Below, piece by piece: positions 11,750 through 23,800 of a stretch of 64,000 nucleotides of DNA. Within the stretch, counting starts at the first letter, position 1. Every line of letters begins with the position of its first letter. Origin of the DNA: Hemicordylus capensis (lineage: Eukaryota > Chordata > Lepidosauria > Squamata > Cordylidae); contig NC_069657.1 in assembly GCF_027244095.1 (NCBI RefSeq), positions 244,940,674 through 245,004,673 on the forward strand, in the 5' to 3' direction. A model generated the notes under the pieces. The model saw nothing but the letters and a program-made list of their open reading frames with translations, was not told the DNA's origin and made no database searches. Position numbers and translations under genes: made by a program.

Positions 11750-11815
11750 ACTAAAGACAACCACAGGGCTCTGTGGTCGCCAGGAGTCAACACCGACTCA
11801 ACAGCATACTACCTT
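11750..11815 (+). mobile_element. tRNA SINE fragment (3' part)
   Basis: AAGACAACCACAGGGCTCTG followed by GTCGCCAGGAGTCAACACCG and CTACCTTT is the tail of the family at 9120-9360, in + orientation; the tRNA head is absent. Confidence 0.75.
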
Positions 11816-14150
11816 TCATGGGACCTTCTTCCAAGTAAATGTTCATAAGACTGTGTTGTACATCATTGTTTTACTATTTCTCACAGTGTGGTCTGTATAA
11901 TTCCCATTTAAAAGGCTACATATGTGCCTTTTGAACATTCCACAAATACCTTAAAAGCTTGCCAAGCTAAGGATGAGCTACTTCGTACATTTTTTAAAAA
12001 GCTTACACTTGAAAATGTAACACATGAATGAGTCAAATGTGCTTGGAAATGCAAGTATCCTACAGCTGGGTTAATCAAAGAACTGGAATTAGCTGCAGTT
12101 AGCTATCGAGTGAGTTCTGAGAGGCTGTGTCATATAATGTCAGGAGAGGCTCTTATATGGCTTTAGAGTGCACACCACTCTTTCAAACTAATCTGTAATG
12201 GTAGCAATGAAACGCCGATAGAGCTGTGTGCTGATCAAAACAAAAAAGTCACCTCAGATAAAGTAAAAGCTAGCATAACACAGTCTTCCTTCCTCCATTT
12301 CAGATTAAGATCAAAACCAGACCAAATGATGCAAAATGTACCAAGCTTTTGAATACCTAAGAAGGAAGTTGTGTTGATCAAACCAAAAAGCTTTGATCCT
12401 TGATTTCCTGTTCATTGTTTTTCTCTTGCTTCTTCTACCACAGTGCTCAACAGCAAATGTGTGAAGCATGGCAGCCTTTCAACTAAAAATAATTTAACTG
12501 TTCTGCTTGTTGCCATTTTCTGTATCTACTAATTACACAAACATTGCTATCGTTTTAGTGCAGAAAGGATTTCTTTTTAAATATTGAGAGACTATTCTAG
12601 ACTCCTTAAGGGCTTATCTGTTCCTGACGTTAAAAGTGTATAACGTCATGTGTAAGTATGGTAGCCTAATGCAAGTCTGGAGTCCATTCAGGGTTGGGAT
12701 GTAAATATTATTTAATAAATTAAATAATTAAACTGTTGTCAGATTATCATGTATTTAACCATGTATGGTCAGCACTGATTTTAAAAACAACCCCCCATTT
12801 GGGAAACCAAAAAAACCCTACCCACTCTTTAGATTGGAGGTGGGGGGAGTTTCTGCTTGATCTGAAAGTATTTTACCTAACGTCCACAGTAAAAGCGTTT
12901 CAGTGGTGCACATTTAAAATGCATAGAATAGTAACTTCCCTAACTTCTGCTTTGGAAATTATGTCACATTTTGATAGCATTAACAGCATCACATAGTTGA
13001 GTGTGATTTTTGGAAACAAACTGTGAGACTCTGCAGGCAGCAATTGGGAAGACAGAGCAGTTAGACTAGATTGTTTAAAAGTTTGCTGAGATTGCTAATT
13101 GGCAAGAGTTATCTCAACAGTTAAACCGTGAATCATTTTGTGGTTTGTGAAGAGTGGCACTGTTAAAAGAAACCACGCGCTGCCTCTGCTGTTGCTAGCC
13201 CTCTGGCGAGCAGAACATCCCGGACCACACAGATCTCCTTCCCAGAAGTCCAGTTTCCACGGCCATTTTTGAGAAGTTAAGAAACAGCAGGAATCCTCTC
13301 TGAGCAGTAGGAGAGGGCTCCCACTGTTTCTTACCAAGTCCATATCCCAATGCAAATGATAGAAGACCTGCTTCTCTGCCTGAGTGCAAGAAAAGGATCT
13401 GATAGGTAAAGGGGATTGGTGGTGATACGAATAACGGCTGGTTGCTGAGCTAAGCCTACATTTATGGATCCCTGCATTTAAACACATGCTTTAATGCCCC
13501 TCTTGGTTTAAAAATACACACATACTCATATCAAAGGTTTTCTCATGCTTCATTGAGGATTTGGGTAACTACAGTTTAGTCACCAGGAAAAGGTGTGGGC
13601 AGCAGTGATCAGTTTTGAACAGATCATGATAATTCCTATTCCCATGCTTCTAATGTTTGATGCGAGGCACTCCATAGACTAGCATACTAACCTTAAAAAA
13701 ACACACACAACAGTCTGAATTACTTTCTTCTTAAAAACAGAATTGTCCACAACAAAAAGTGGTATTAAATTGAATTAGTATACTTAAATTGAAAGGATGG
13801 AATTAAAATAAGGCAATGCGCACATGTGCATAACACCTCTACATATATGAGGAAGGGTTGTTTTTCCTCTTCTGACAAATTGTCTCAACACATATAGATA
13901 ATTACTCCAGAGAGTCCTTATCTCTTCAGGAGCAGCTTGTGTGGGATGTGGGAAGGGGTTGGTCTGAAATTGGGGTTAGTTAAACAGATCTCATATGTAC
14001 AGGGTAGTTGGAATGCTGCTTTGGATCCCAGCCAAAATATCTGGGGTTGAAAGTTTCAAGAGTCCAACACTGAATTTATATTGTGGATTAATTTACAATA
14101 TGCTTTATAGTTATGTTAATTGCATATCACATTAGACAGAATTATTCTGT
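11816..14150. other. Low-repeat non-coding stretch
   Basis: About 2.3 kb of AT-rich sequence with few recognisable repeats. It might hide the missing PLA2G7 signal-peptide exon, but I found no ATG plus hydrophobic run with a fitting donor. Confidence 0.4.
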
Positions 14151-14259
14151 TAACTACCCAATTTATTTTGTGTCTTGCGGCGCAGATTCATCTTAAGATG
14201 AATTATGCCTAAATCTGCTGCTGGCAAGATAGGAATTGTTAGTGCTGATATTTTATGGA

Positions 14260-14435
14260 TACTTTGTAAGCAAGTAGACCGCAGGTCATTGTTATCCCTA
14301 TATTGCCAGTGGTGGTCTGAGAGAACAGTGGCTTGCCCAAGGACCACTAATGGTTTGTGGTAGGGGTGAGACTGGAAGTGGAGACTTCCCAGCTCACACT
14401 CAGCCACTGTACTATACTAGCTCTCTTAAATAAGT
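14260..14435 (-). mobile_element. MIR-like tRNA SINE, degenerate
   Basis: On the minus strand AGCTAGTATAGTACAGTGGC, GAGTGTGAGCTGGGAAG and CTTGGGCAAGCCACTG resemble the tRNA head and core of MIR-type SINEs. It is strongly decayed. Confidence 0.45.
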
Positions 14436-14999
14436 AGATAATTATCCTACAGAAGGAACACTTAAAGAGTGTTTCAAAAATAAGTTATAATGAATTGTTT
14501 AAAATTATTTAATAATAATAATTAAACAGCTATAATTAAGTATAATTAGGTCTGCCTTTGAATTACATTGCTGTGATAACTACAGAAATTCTACCATTGA
14601 CAGAAATGATGAACCAAACTGAACATAAGCCACAGCATTTCTCCCTATTAAAAATACATAACCATATTTTTAAAATTTTTCCTGCAGCCCCTTTTAAGCA
14701 GTAGTCCTGCAGTGTTTAGTACCCATCTTAAACAATTTCTCTAGTTGTTATTACTTGTAATAGTGTCCTAGTAATCAGACATGAGCAATGCTTTCTGTAC
14801 TTGAAATGGGGTGTGGGTTGTTTGGTTCCGTGAATAAGGTGACCTATCCTTTGTCAAAACATCTTAATTCTAGGTAACAGAAATTGAGTTCATATTTCTA
14901 GAGAACTATAATAACCATTACATTCTCTTTTGGTCCTGACATCATAATGCACCCCACCCCATTCATTACCACTTTGAAATTATTTTAATGAAAAGTGGG

Positions 15000-15000
<1 letters not shown>

Positions 15001-15037
<37 letters not shown>
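15001..15037 (+). repeat. (TG)n microsatellite
   Basis: Uninterrupted TG dinucleotides over 37 bases. Confidence 0.97.
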
Positions 15038-15040
<3 letters not shown>

Positions 15041-15090
15041 CAGAGTGAGAGAGCAATACATAAATAAATAACTGTAGTTTATTAAAAGCA

Positions 15091-15617
15091 CAGGAGAACC
15101 TTGCCATTCGTGGATCCAGCATCCAGTAATTGACACTCAACCTCAGCATACGTGGAAATAAATTGGGGTGGGGGGAGGTTTAATACCGTGTATCAGGGTG
15201 GCTGGAAATGACCTCCACGGTCATTTCCGGCTGCCATTTTGAGCACAGAAGCCATTTTGTGGCTCATTTTAAAAGCAAAAAATTAAAAAACCATGATATT
15301 TGCCAAATAATGGAAGAATTGGGCCTTTTGGGGGGCACCACTGAACATTTGAGGACTTACAGAGCACTGTACAGCACTTTGTGTTTTTTTAACCATTTTT
15401 TGCACTATTTTGGCCTCCCCCACCCTCTAGTAACCTAACCCCGTTAGAATGAGACTCAGTGGGGGTTAGGTTCCTTGCGGGGTGGGGAACTGTGGATACT
15501 CAGTCTCAATGCCTGAGTACCAAGGCATTCAGTCAGTCTCAATGCCTCATTATCTGCGGTTCCGTTATCCGCAGTTGCAGTGGAGAACAGAACCTCACAG
15601 ATACCGGGATTCTCCTG
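15091..15617. mobile_element. Tigger/pogo-like DNA transposon remnant
   Basis: Ends CAGGAGAACC and GGGATTCTCCTG form an imperfect inverted repeat, with GGATACTCAGTCTC and TTATCTGCGGTTCCG blocks inside. No TA duplication is visible and no transposase remains. Confidence 0.4.
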
Positions 15618-16166
15618 TGTTCGGCAATTGAAATTTTGTTTTTAGTGCCGCCTGGAACTCCAGGCACTCTCCGCTCCCGGCTGCTCCAAAATGTAGTAGC
15701 TCTGTTTTTTAACCTAGGGTTTACCACCACAGTAGGCGATGGTGTGCATAATCACAGTCGCCCCTAGGTAAATAGGCTTCCCCCTGGCCCACTGCCATTT
15801 TCAGCAGGGAGCTGGGGAAGAAGCGGCCACGCTGAGTGCAGCTGCTGCTCTAATGTGAACAGTTGCCACATTCCTGCTGCGGGGCAATCTGGGATGCAGG
15901 AGGAGGTAGTCCTCCTTCTCCCAGCTTTTGCCTGTGCCACAACGCTGGTTGTTTGGGCACATGGTGTGGTGAAGGAAAAGAAGCTGCCACTCCTCTGCCA
16001 GGGAAAGCAGGCAAGCTCCTGTCCCCGCAGACCTCCCCAGTGGCCACGTGAGGTCGTTTGAATGACCTCTCTGTATCTTCCTTTAAAAATAAATAGTTGT
16101 GGTGATTAGTTCTTGCCAGTGATCCTGGTCTTCACATCCGGTCCTTAATTAGAAGTAACAGAGGGC

Positions 16167-16193
16167 TGTGTGTGTGTGTGTGTGTGTGTGTGT
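16167..16193 (+). repeat. (TG)n microsatellite
   Basis: About 27 bases of TG, followed by TTTGTGTTTG. Confidence 0.95.
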
Positions 16194-16739
16194 TTGTGTT
16201 TGAAGCACTGAAGATATATCAGAGCTTTTGTGGGGAGCTACAAACATAATGCAATTATTTCTTTAATTGAATGGCAGGTATTTTAGAGTATTGTCCTGGA
16301 AGAATTCTTTGGAAGGGACAAAGAGTATATTTGATAAATAACTTTCCCTGCTTACTTGGAGAACCTTGGTCTGCTTGCCTCTTGATGACACTGAGCACAT
16401 GGTGATGAATACCAACTGGTGTTTTTTAAATTTTATTTCACAGAGTTCTTGTTTGTAATTTCTTTTCTCCAATAAGAAAAGAAATTATTAAGAGCAACTT
16501 TGCTGCCCGTAAATTGGGTGCAGATGTTAGATTGTCATTAAATTAAATTAATTAATTGGATATACGAATCCCATCCATTTTGGAAGGGTAATAAGGAGGC
16601 ACACTGCAATTGAGCAGGCAGTGTCACTGCTACAAGTGAAGGCACACCATTTTATAGTGGTGATTCTCTTTATATTTAGCAGGGGGAGAGCAATTGTCCC
16701 TATCGAGTCCCAGCACAGCATCCTTCCAGTGGTGGTTGT

Positions 16740-16874
16740 TGGTGTCTGCCTTATATTTCTTTTTAGATTGTGAACTCATCTGTAAGAGGGAACCATCTTA
16801 TTTATATTTCTATGCAAATCACTTTGAGAACTTTTGTTGAAAAGCAGTATATAAGTAGTAGTAGTAGTAGTAGT
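16740..16874 (+). mobile_element. LINE 3' tail with (AGT)n
   Basis: TTTTTAGATTGTGAACTC ... GAAAAGCAGTATATAAGTAG is the common 3' tail of a reptile LINE, ending in an AGT-repeat at 16855-16874. A minus-strand counterpart is at 27955-28035. Confidence 0.6.
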
Positions 16875-16902
16875 ACACCATTGATTGATTGATTGATTGA
16901 TT

Positions 16903-17225
16903 AAGTGTTGTCAAGTCGGTGTTGACTCTTAGCGACCACATAGATCGATTCTCTCCAGGATGATCTGTCTTCAACTTGGCCTTTAAGGTCTCTCAGTGGT
17001 GCATTCATTGCTTTTGTAATCGATCCCACCCACCTTGTTGCTGGTCGTCCTCTTCTTCTCTTTCCTTCAACTTTCCCAAGCATTATGAACTTCTCAAGGG
17101 AGCTGGGTCTTCGCAAAATGTGTCTGAAGTATGATAGTTTGAGCCTGGTCATTTGTGCCTCAAGTGAAAATTCTGGATTGATTTGTTCTAGGATCCATTT
17201 GTTCGTTTTCCTCACTGTCCATGGT
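16903..17225 (-). mobile_element. Bov-B LINE 3' end
   Basis: The minus strand reads GKVEGKRRRGRPATRWVGSI, then MNAPLRDLKGQVEDRSSWRE and VAKSQHRLD, the C-terminal end of RTE/Bov-B reverse transcriptases (compare DREAWRAAIHGVAKSRTRLSD). The tail AGTCAACACCGACTTGAC explains the similar SINE tails. Confidence 0.85.
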
Positions 17226-18880
17226 AAAGCAAACCCATCCCACTAGGTTTTCCCAGGAGACAATCTTCCTGGAGTACAAAGCTATCCAATAGAGCACTTC
17301 ACCACTAGCTGGGTCATTTCAAGAGTATGGCTAAGCCTCCTTTTTTTCTGTCCTTGCTTTCTGCAAGATCCACTCAGGATTTGTGGGGGCTTTAGGCTCA
17401 CAGTGAGCGTCTCTGGTCCTCTCCCCAGAAACCCTTTGTAGAGCTTGGCAAAGCCTGGGCACCAGGTAACCGTGGCACCTAGAAATTTAACCGTGACTTC
17501 AGAGAAAAACAGTTCACTCAGGAGATAAACCCCAGACTTAACCTTAGAAATTTAACTGTGGCTCCTAGAGAAAGGTGGTTCAATGACTGCTTCATAGCAA
17601 TTCCGCCCTTTGTGCCAGTACTCCGTGTTTCCTCCACTATCATACTGCCCTCCTTGCCGCCTCTTTTCCCTCCATGAGTTTTCCTCTGCATATCTCCCCC
17701 CCCCCCGCTCCTCCAGCTTGACCGTGTAGCAAACAAGCCCCTTCTCTTTCTACATGGAGCAGTATTGCAAGAAGTAGGCAGATTGCGAGAGCAAGAGCTG
17801 CTGCTGGATGTAGGCATGGAGGGATCGGCAGCCCCCTCGTGGGCACAAGCTGCTACTACTTCTAACACAATGGGATTTTTGCAAGGAAATATGCACATCA
17901 GGCAGAGCAAGTTGCTGACCTTTGTACCTCAAAGTCTACCTAATGAGGTGTGGATCTGAATGCTCCCTACTTTGCTGCTTAATTTGCATTAAACTTCTTA
18001 GGTGGCCATGTTTGTCCAACAGGGAAAAAAACCCTTAGCAAGCAAGCTTGCATACTGCATTTTTAATATTTGTTGGTCTTTCAACAACTTTATTTCACTT
18101 GTTATGCGATCTCAGTCCATGTAATTAATAATTTCCTGCCATCCAGGGAAACTGATAGAAAAGATTAGGCTGTGACATTGCCATTATTCAGCCTTCAAGC
18201 TCTCCCAAATAACACTGCTAAAAAATTTCCTCCTTTCGCTTCATGCAGACAGAAAAGTTGAAGGAACTTGCCCTAGGCCAGGGTTCATCATCTAAATATG
18301 TGCTGGTTTGCACTGTCTAGTAGTCTCAGTACCATGTGGTAGTCTGCTGTTGTTGTTTTTTCGTAAGCAGTCTTATGTAGGGCTCCCTGCAAAAAGCCCA
18401 CAGGACAGTGATTTCAGCTCAAAATTGGAACTCAGCAGCCCAGTGATTCAGCTTGAGAGGGATATAGGGGGTTGAATAGCAAAGTGAGCATGTAGCTAGC
18501 TGGGTAAGGCTTCAGAGCAGTAGAGGGCAGACCATACCACTACATTCCCCTGTAAGAAAGCCACATGCATGTGTCTGAAAGCTGAGCCTATTTATAGGTT
18601 TTTCCTTCCAGGGTCTCTAGCAGGAGCTGTGAAGATGGGCAAGAATCTGAGGAGATAATTAGGAATCTCTGTTGTGGAGGCAGAGGGAAATCCATGGGAG
18701 GAAGTGTTGCATTTCAGGTGGATCACCCATACCAAAGGGAGGCACTAATATGCCAAATCTAAATTCTTTTATAGCTTACCTTGATTGCATTTTAGGGTAG
18801 GATTACTGTTTCTCAGGTCTTGTCTTTTGTCTAAGATCCCTGTTTGCTCCATATGGAAATTCAGCTTTATTAAGATTTCA
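17226..18880. other. Non-coding, nothing clear
   Basis: Two weak repeats of AGAAATTTAACCGTGNCTNC near 17480 and 17545, otherwise unremarkable. Short frames here have no family resemblance. Confidence 0.4.
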
Positions 18881-19215
18881 AGGGTTCAGGGTGGGTGCAG
18901 CCTCTCCAGACTGCATGTACTAGCTCAGGTTCTGTGACTGCTGATCTGGTTCAAATTAGGGATATACGAGCCAGCTCACATCAAGCCAGGTTCGACATTG
19001 AGCCGTCCTGGTTCAGGTGATCTGATTTTGAACAGGACCGCCCTCCTTGAATCATTCAAGGGTTCAGGGTGGGTGTAGTGCCTCTCCAGGCTGTGTGTAC
19101 CAGCTTAGGTTCCACGACTCTGCTGTTCTGGTCCAAATTAGGGATGTGCAAGCTGGCTCACATCAAGCTGGGTTCGACATTGAGCCACCTTGGTGTGGGT
19201 GGTCCAAGTTCGAAC
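18880..19215 (+). repeat. Direct duplication of about 180 bp
   Basis: The segment at 18888-19035 recurs at 19066-19215: GGGTTCAGGGTGGGTG, GCCTCTCCAG, GTACCAGCT, TTAGGGATRTRC, CATCAAGC and GACATTGAGCC occur in the same order. Confidence 0.75.
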
Positions 19216-19619
19216 TGCACTGCCCCCGGTTCAAAGAACCAGCTCGCAGGCCAGCTTCGGGGATATACTTGTAAAGGGGAATCCAGCTAGGATTCCCCTT
19301 ACATTTACCTTTAGTTTCTCGCTGGAGGGAACAATGGCAGTGACATCAGAGGCAGCGACGCGGGTTCCTCCTACACCCCCTTCCCACCAACCTCCTAAAT
19401 GACAGGCTAGATTGGCTGCAGCCCATTCCGGGCCTCTGTGCAACCAAAGGTAAATATTCCTCTTTTGCTGGCCCCCTTTCTTAGTCGAGGGAATCCCCCT
19501 TTACTTGTAAAGGCCCCCTAACAAGTATGTCCCCTGAGCCAGCTTGGTCAGCTCAATGGCTGGACGAGGCCCAGTTTGGACGAGCCCAGGCCTGGTCAGT
19601 TCGGCTTACACACCCCTAG
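19139..19619 (+). mobile_element. hAT-like foldback element
   Basis: Starts TAGGGATGTGCAAGC and ends GCTTACACACCCCTAG, with flanking TCCAAAT and TCCAAAC. GGTTCGA and AGTTCGAA motifs near the ends are shared with 47500-47605. Confidence 0.55.
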
Positions 19620-19818
19620 TCCAAACAGAGGCCTGCTTCCCTTCTGGCACCAAGCATCTTTCTCTACAACAGTCTTGCTCAGATTTAAAGCTGAAATTCA
19701 AGATGGAGGGTCAGCTGTCTGGTAACAAAGCCATGAGACTACAATGAATTGTCTTCCCAAAACTGGTTCCCAGTGTAACAAAGACATGGAATATTAGAAA
19801 CCATGTAATAAATATATA

Positions 19819-20344
19819 CTAGCTTATCCCACACAGCACATATTCTCTCTAGGACTTTATTGCTCACTTATCCTCGGGCAGTCTCCCCCTCACTCAGCTA
19901 GAGCAGCATCGCAGCAGCCTAGATAAAGTTCTACCACCGGCCTCCATCATGTCGCCATGCTGAGTCTCCTCACGAGGAGGTCGGTCGATTGGGGCAGGAG
20001 AGCACACCTCAGGCTAGCCTCTGTTGGCCTGCCAAGGCTCTTCATGAGGAGAATGGCCGAGCTGGGGCTTCCTTTCTGGCCTGCACGGATGGCCCTCAGT
20101 GAGTTCTTCCACCCTGGATCGTCCGTCCTTGCGAGGAGTCTCAGCAGGGCAACGGATGCCTGCTCAATGTCTCCTGTTCTTTCTTTGCTGCTGCCTCCTC
20201 GTCTTCCTCGACCCTTCCTCTTCGGCAGCAGCTGCCCCTCCAAGCACCGCTCAACCCTACTCCATGGATTCTCTTTCCTTTAGACAACTCTCTTAACTCT
20301 CGCGAGGTGTGCCACATATGTCCTAAGGCTTTTAAATATATAGA
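19819..20344 (-). mobile_element. Probable Helitron, copy 3
   Basis: On the minus strand it begins A|TCTATATATTTAAAAGCC then TTAGG, like the other two Helitron 5' ends, and ends CTAG|T at 19819. The 3' hairpin is weak. The interior is GC-rich (19890-20310), with an open minus-strand frame of 98 codons of no recognised family. Confidence 0.45.
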
Positions 20345-20574
20345 TATTATGTGACTACCTCAAACTGAAACTTTTCAGTTTCAAGACATTGTTATACTGT
20401 TCTGGAGAAAGTGATTCAGCTAAATACAGAATGCGCTTTTCAGAATTATCCATGTTTTTATATTGGCATCCATCCTTTCAATTGGAAATAATGAAGTATA
20501 GTCACACAACTACAATTGTGCATTTTTAAGTATTCACACAAGAGCAGCAGTGCGGACACTTCAGTAACACTTGT

Positions 20575-20706
20575 GGTACATTGTACTCGATGCCAGCCAC
20601 TGTATCCTGCCTTTCTTCCATTGAATTCAAGGCAGCATACATAGACTTTCTGGGCTGTCTCCCATCCAGGCACTGACCATATCCAGATCTACTTAGCTTG
20701 CTTAAG
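20575..20706 (-). mobile_element. Old 5S rRNA-related SINE
   Basis: On the minus strand AAGCTAAGTAGATCTGG ... GTCAGTGCCTGGATGGGAGA follows 5S rRNA more closely than the SINE copies at 51-53 kb. It lies about 75 bases upstream of the first PLA2G7 exon. Confidence 0.6.
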
Positions 20707-20799
20707 GTTGCTGTATCATGTTCCCTCAGAAAAGTACCAGTTTACTGTAGTTCACTACAAGATTATCTTGCTTTCCAGATTTACTTGTTAAAGCACCAG

Positions 20800-20890
20800 G
20801 ATGATGGGGAGCATGACTCATAGAATCCCTGAAGGGAAAGGTCCTTATTCTGTTGGATGTACAGACCTCATGACTGGTGATAGTACTCAG
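20800..20890 (+). CDS. PLA2G7: PLA2G7 exon a (first recognisable), start uncertain
   Basis: Encodes RIPEGKGPYSVGCTDLM followed by a short tail, the conserved block after the signal peptide. The donor is CAG|GTATGT at 20891, phase 0. Two acceptors are possible. The better one (pyrimidine-rich, AG at 20777-20778) puts an in-frame TAA at 20789-20791 before the conserved block. The weaker AG at 20798-20799 avoids it. Translation could also begin at ATG 20801 or 20804. Upstream, KHQ (20791-20799 in another frame) resembles human KIQ, hinting that the reading frame shifted inside this exon. Confidence 0.75.
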
Positions 20891-23800
20891 GTATGTTGTC
20901 AGATAAAGGTATTCAAGGGACATGTATTATGAGATGTCACCAGTCCAGTACTATAATTTTCACTATAACGTTTATTAAGTATCTGCATTCAGGGGCCTAG
21001 TAGAACTGGCCCGTAGTCAGAACATGTTTTAGAGGTGATTGAAGTTTGCAGTAATTAGATGCTGCAATTTCCTTATTTATCTTTTTGTATACAGTATATG
21101 GAATTGTATATTGTCCCACCTTGTGGTTACAAACAAAAATACATTCCAGTAACCATACACCAAATTTAATATTTTATAAGTATAAAGAAAGAACAGGAAG
21201 GCAAAGGATAAGAAAGGAAAGCATATCAATGATGGCATTTAAAGCAAAACAAAACCAGAAAAAAATCCTCTACGCTGCAGCCCCTAAATCAAGAGGGGGT
21301 TGAACTGATTTGAGTCCTCCTAGTCTGAGATGTAGGCTAAATATCCAAAGAATATGTCAGAGAGGCAGAGAAAATGAATGTTTTAGTTCTAGCACTGTTT
21401 GGGCCTATGTGTCAGTACGAGGTGCAACAGCTAGTTTTCAGCGTTATGGTTGAAGATTCCCAAAGCATGCATTCCATTCCTTTGGGGTTTCCTTGTCATG
21501 TAACACTTCTGGGAACTGAAGAATTGTATATCTTGGATGATCAGAATTAAACTGTTTAATTCTAGGTGCTATCTATCTATCTATCTGTATAATTTTCTAA
21601 GGCATACCCATGGCTAATCCCATGCGTAGCAGCTCTCGCAAGAGTTCATGAGCGAGCTGTTAGGAGGAGGAGAGGAATATGACAGCAGTGGTGGGGAATA
21701 AAAGGCGAATGGGCAGGCAGGTGGAGAGGGAGAGAAAGCGGCAGCTGGGGGCGGGGGAGGAGAAAAAGCAGCAGTTGGTGGGGTAGAAAAAGTGGTGGGC
21801 AGCCAGAAAAAATGTGAATGGATGGGTGGGCAGCTGGCAGGGGAGAGGAAGCAGCGGGCAGTGGCTGGCCAGGCAGCCATCTGAAGAGACAAAACGGTGG
21901 GTGGGCAGTGGGGAGAGTAAGCAGCACCCAGGGGATGGGGAGGTCCAGCGGTAGCAAGCGCCACCTCCAACCTGCGGCCTCCACTGGAAGCAGGCAGGAG
22001 AGTGCACATCACCTCCAACCTGCCTACTTGCAAGGAGGACGGTCAAGCAGGCATGGGAGAGGGCAGTGAAACCTCCTTCTTTGGGCCCACCTGCCACCTG
22101 AATGACTGGTTGGGCCATACTCGGCCCATTTCAGTCCTCTTTGCACCTGCGCAGAGAGCCCCAAAGTGGGCTGAGAATGGTGGGGGGAGCTGAGAGGAGG
22201 GAAGAGGGGGGAGGGGGTGAGAAGGAGGGGCTGAGAATGAGGGGGGGCCGAGAATGAGGGAGGGGGACCGAGAACGGCAGGAGAGACTAAAGGGAGGGGG
22301 AAAGGCTGGGAGGGAGGGGGGAGAAAAAAGGAACTAGAGGCGCAGATGCTCTGCGCCTTGGCTAGCTAGTAGCCTATAAAGCCCTAAAGAGCTTAGGCCC
22401 AGGGAATTTAAGATAACTTCTTCACTATGAGCACTATTGCCCATTGTTATTATCTAGAGAGGTTCCTCTGTTGCCTGCAGCTTGTCTGGTGGCTACTCAG
22501 GGATGGGCCTTCTCCTTTGCTGCCCCAAGACTCTGGAATGTGCTCCCTTATGAAAAAAGAGCCTCCCCATCCCTGACAACCTTTTAAAAGTCTCTCAAGA
22601 CACATGTATTCACCACAAACATTTTAACTAGACCGAGATAATTTAAGAAATGATTAGGATTAAAGTAGAGTCTTTATAACTTGCCAGCCTTATTCATGCA
22701 CTGCTTTTCTTTACCCATTTAAAAAGCAGCTTTTAATAACTAATCATTTTATTTGTTTGTAGGGAAGTTTTTTGCGGCTGTTTTACCCTTCTCAGAATGA
22801 CACAAGTAGTGAAGAAACAATATGGATTCCCAAAAAGGAATATTATCATGGACTATCTGATTTCCTTAATATATATCGGACATTGGGAGAGTTAATATTT
22901 GCATACTATGTTGGTAAGTTTCGGATGGTAGGCATGTGCACAAACCAAATTCATGCACAGCTTGGTGGCACCAGGTAGGGAGCGGCGAGCAGGATCTTTA
23001 AAAAGGAGGAGAGCAAGTTCGCCGCCCCATGCAGCTTCTTGCTGCAACTGTGCTCCCCTCAGCAACTCGTGCATAGTGCCAGCATGCACATGGCGTCTGC
23101 ACATGTGCAGACCATGCTGCCCACGCAAATGTGTCCATGCAATCACAGATGCCAAGCGTGTGCCAGCGCTGTGCATGGGTTCTTGGGCTGTGCATGGGTT
23201 CTTGAGCTGGCGCAGCAGGAAGCTGCATGGGGTGATGGAGAGCAGGCAAGGATCTGCTCTCCTCCCTTTTTAAAGATCCTGCTTGCTGCTCCCACCCACC
23301 CTGGCAGCACTGAGTCTGTGCACAAACCCTGATTCGTGGACATACTGATTGGATGGTTTATTTATATACTCAGTCTCAGTTATTTTTTATTATTATTAAA
23401 AGTTTTTAGTATTACAAAGAAGAAATAAAATCCATCTCTTGAAATCAAAGCATACAGAGTTTCATGCCAGAAATCAATTATCAGAATAAAGTAAATAGAA
23501 ACAGAAAAGAATAACAAAAAAGACATTTTCCACCAACTGGACTAGATCAGAACAATCATGAAATCATAAATCACAGATCAAAACCAGATCTCGGAAACAG
23601 AAAGTGACCTTGTTGAACATGATATTTTATGAAAGGTTCCCAAGATAATAAAAAGGACTCTGATGGAGAATTATTCACATAAACCAAAACTTTAGAAACA
23701 GAAGCATAGTCCCATTATTTAATAAACCAATCAGCTAAGGAGGGGATTGTAGAGGAACGCCAATTGGCAACATAAAGAATCCTAGCTGCCGTGAGCATAT

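Noticed and set aside
12420-12500. Strong pyrimidine tract and CAG near 12440 as a PLA2G7 acceptor
   Set aside because: Reading frames after it stop within a few codons and no signal peptide follows.
15855-16061. Possible signal-peptide exon (hydrophobic LLLPAFACATTLVVW)
   Set aside because: Lies in repeat-like sequence, not followed by a donor in a phase that joins the next PLA2G7 exon, and does not resemble known N-termini.
21614-22118. Proline-rich open frames on the minus strand
   Set aside because: They come from the G/A-rich interior of a Helitron-like element, without a start context or homology.
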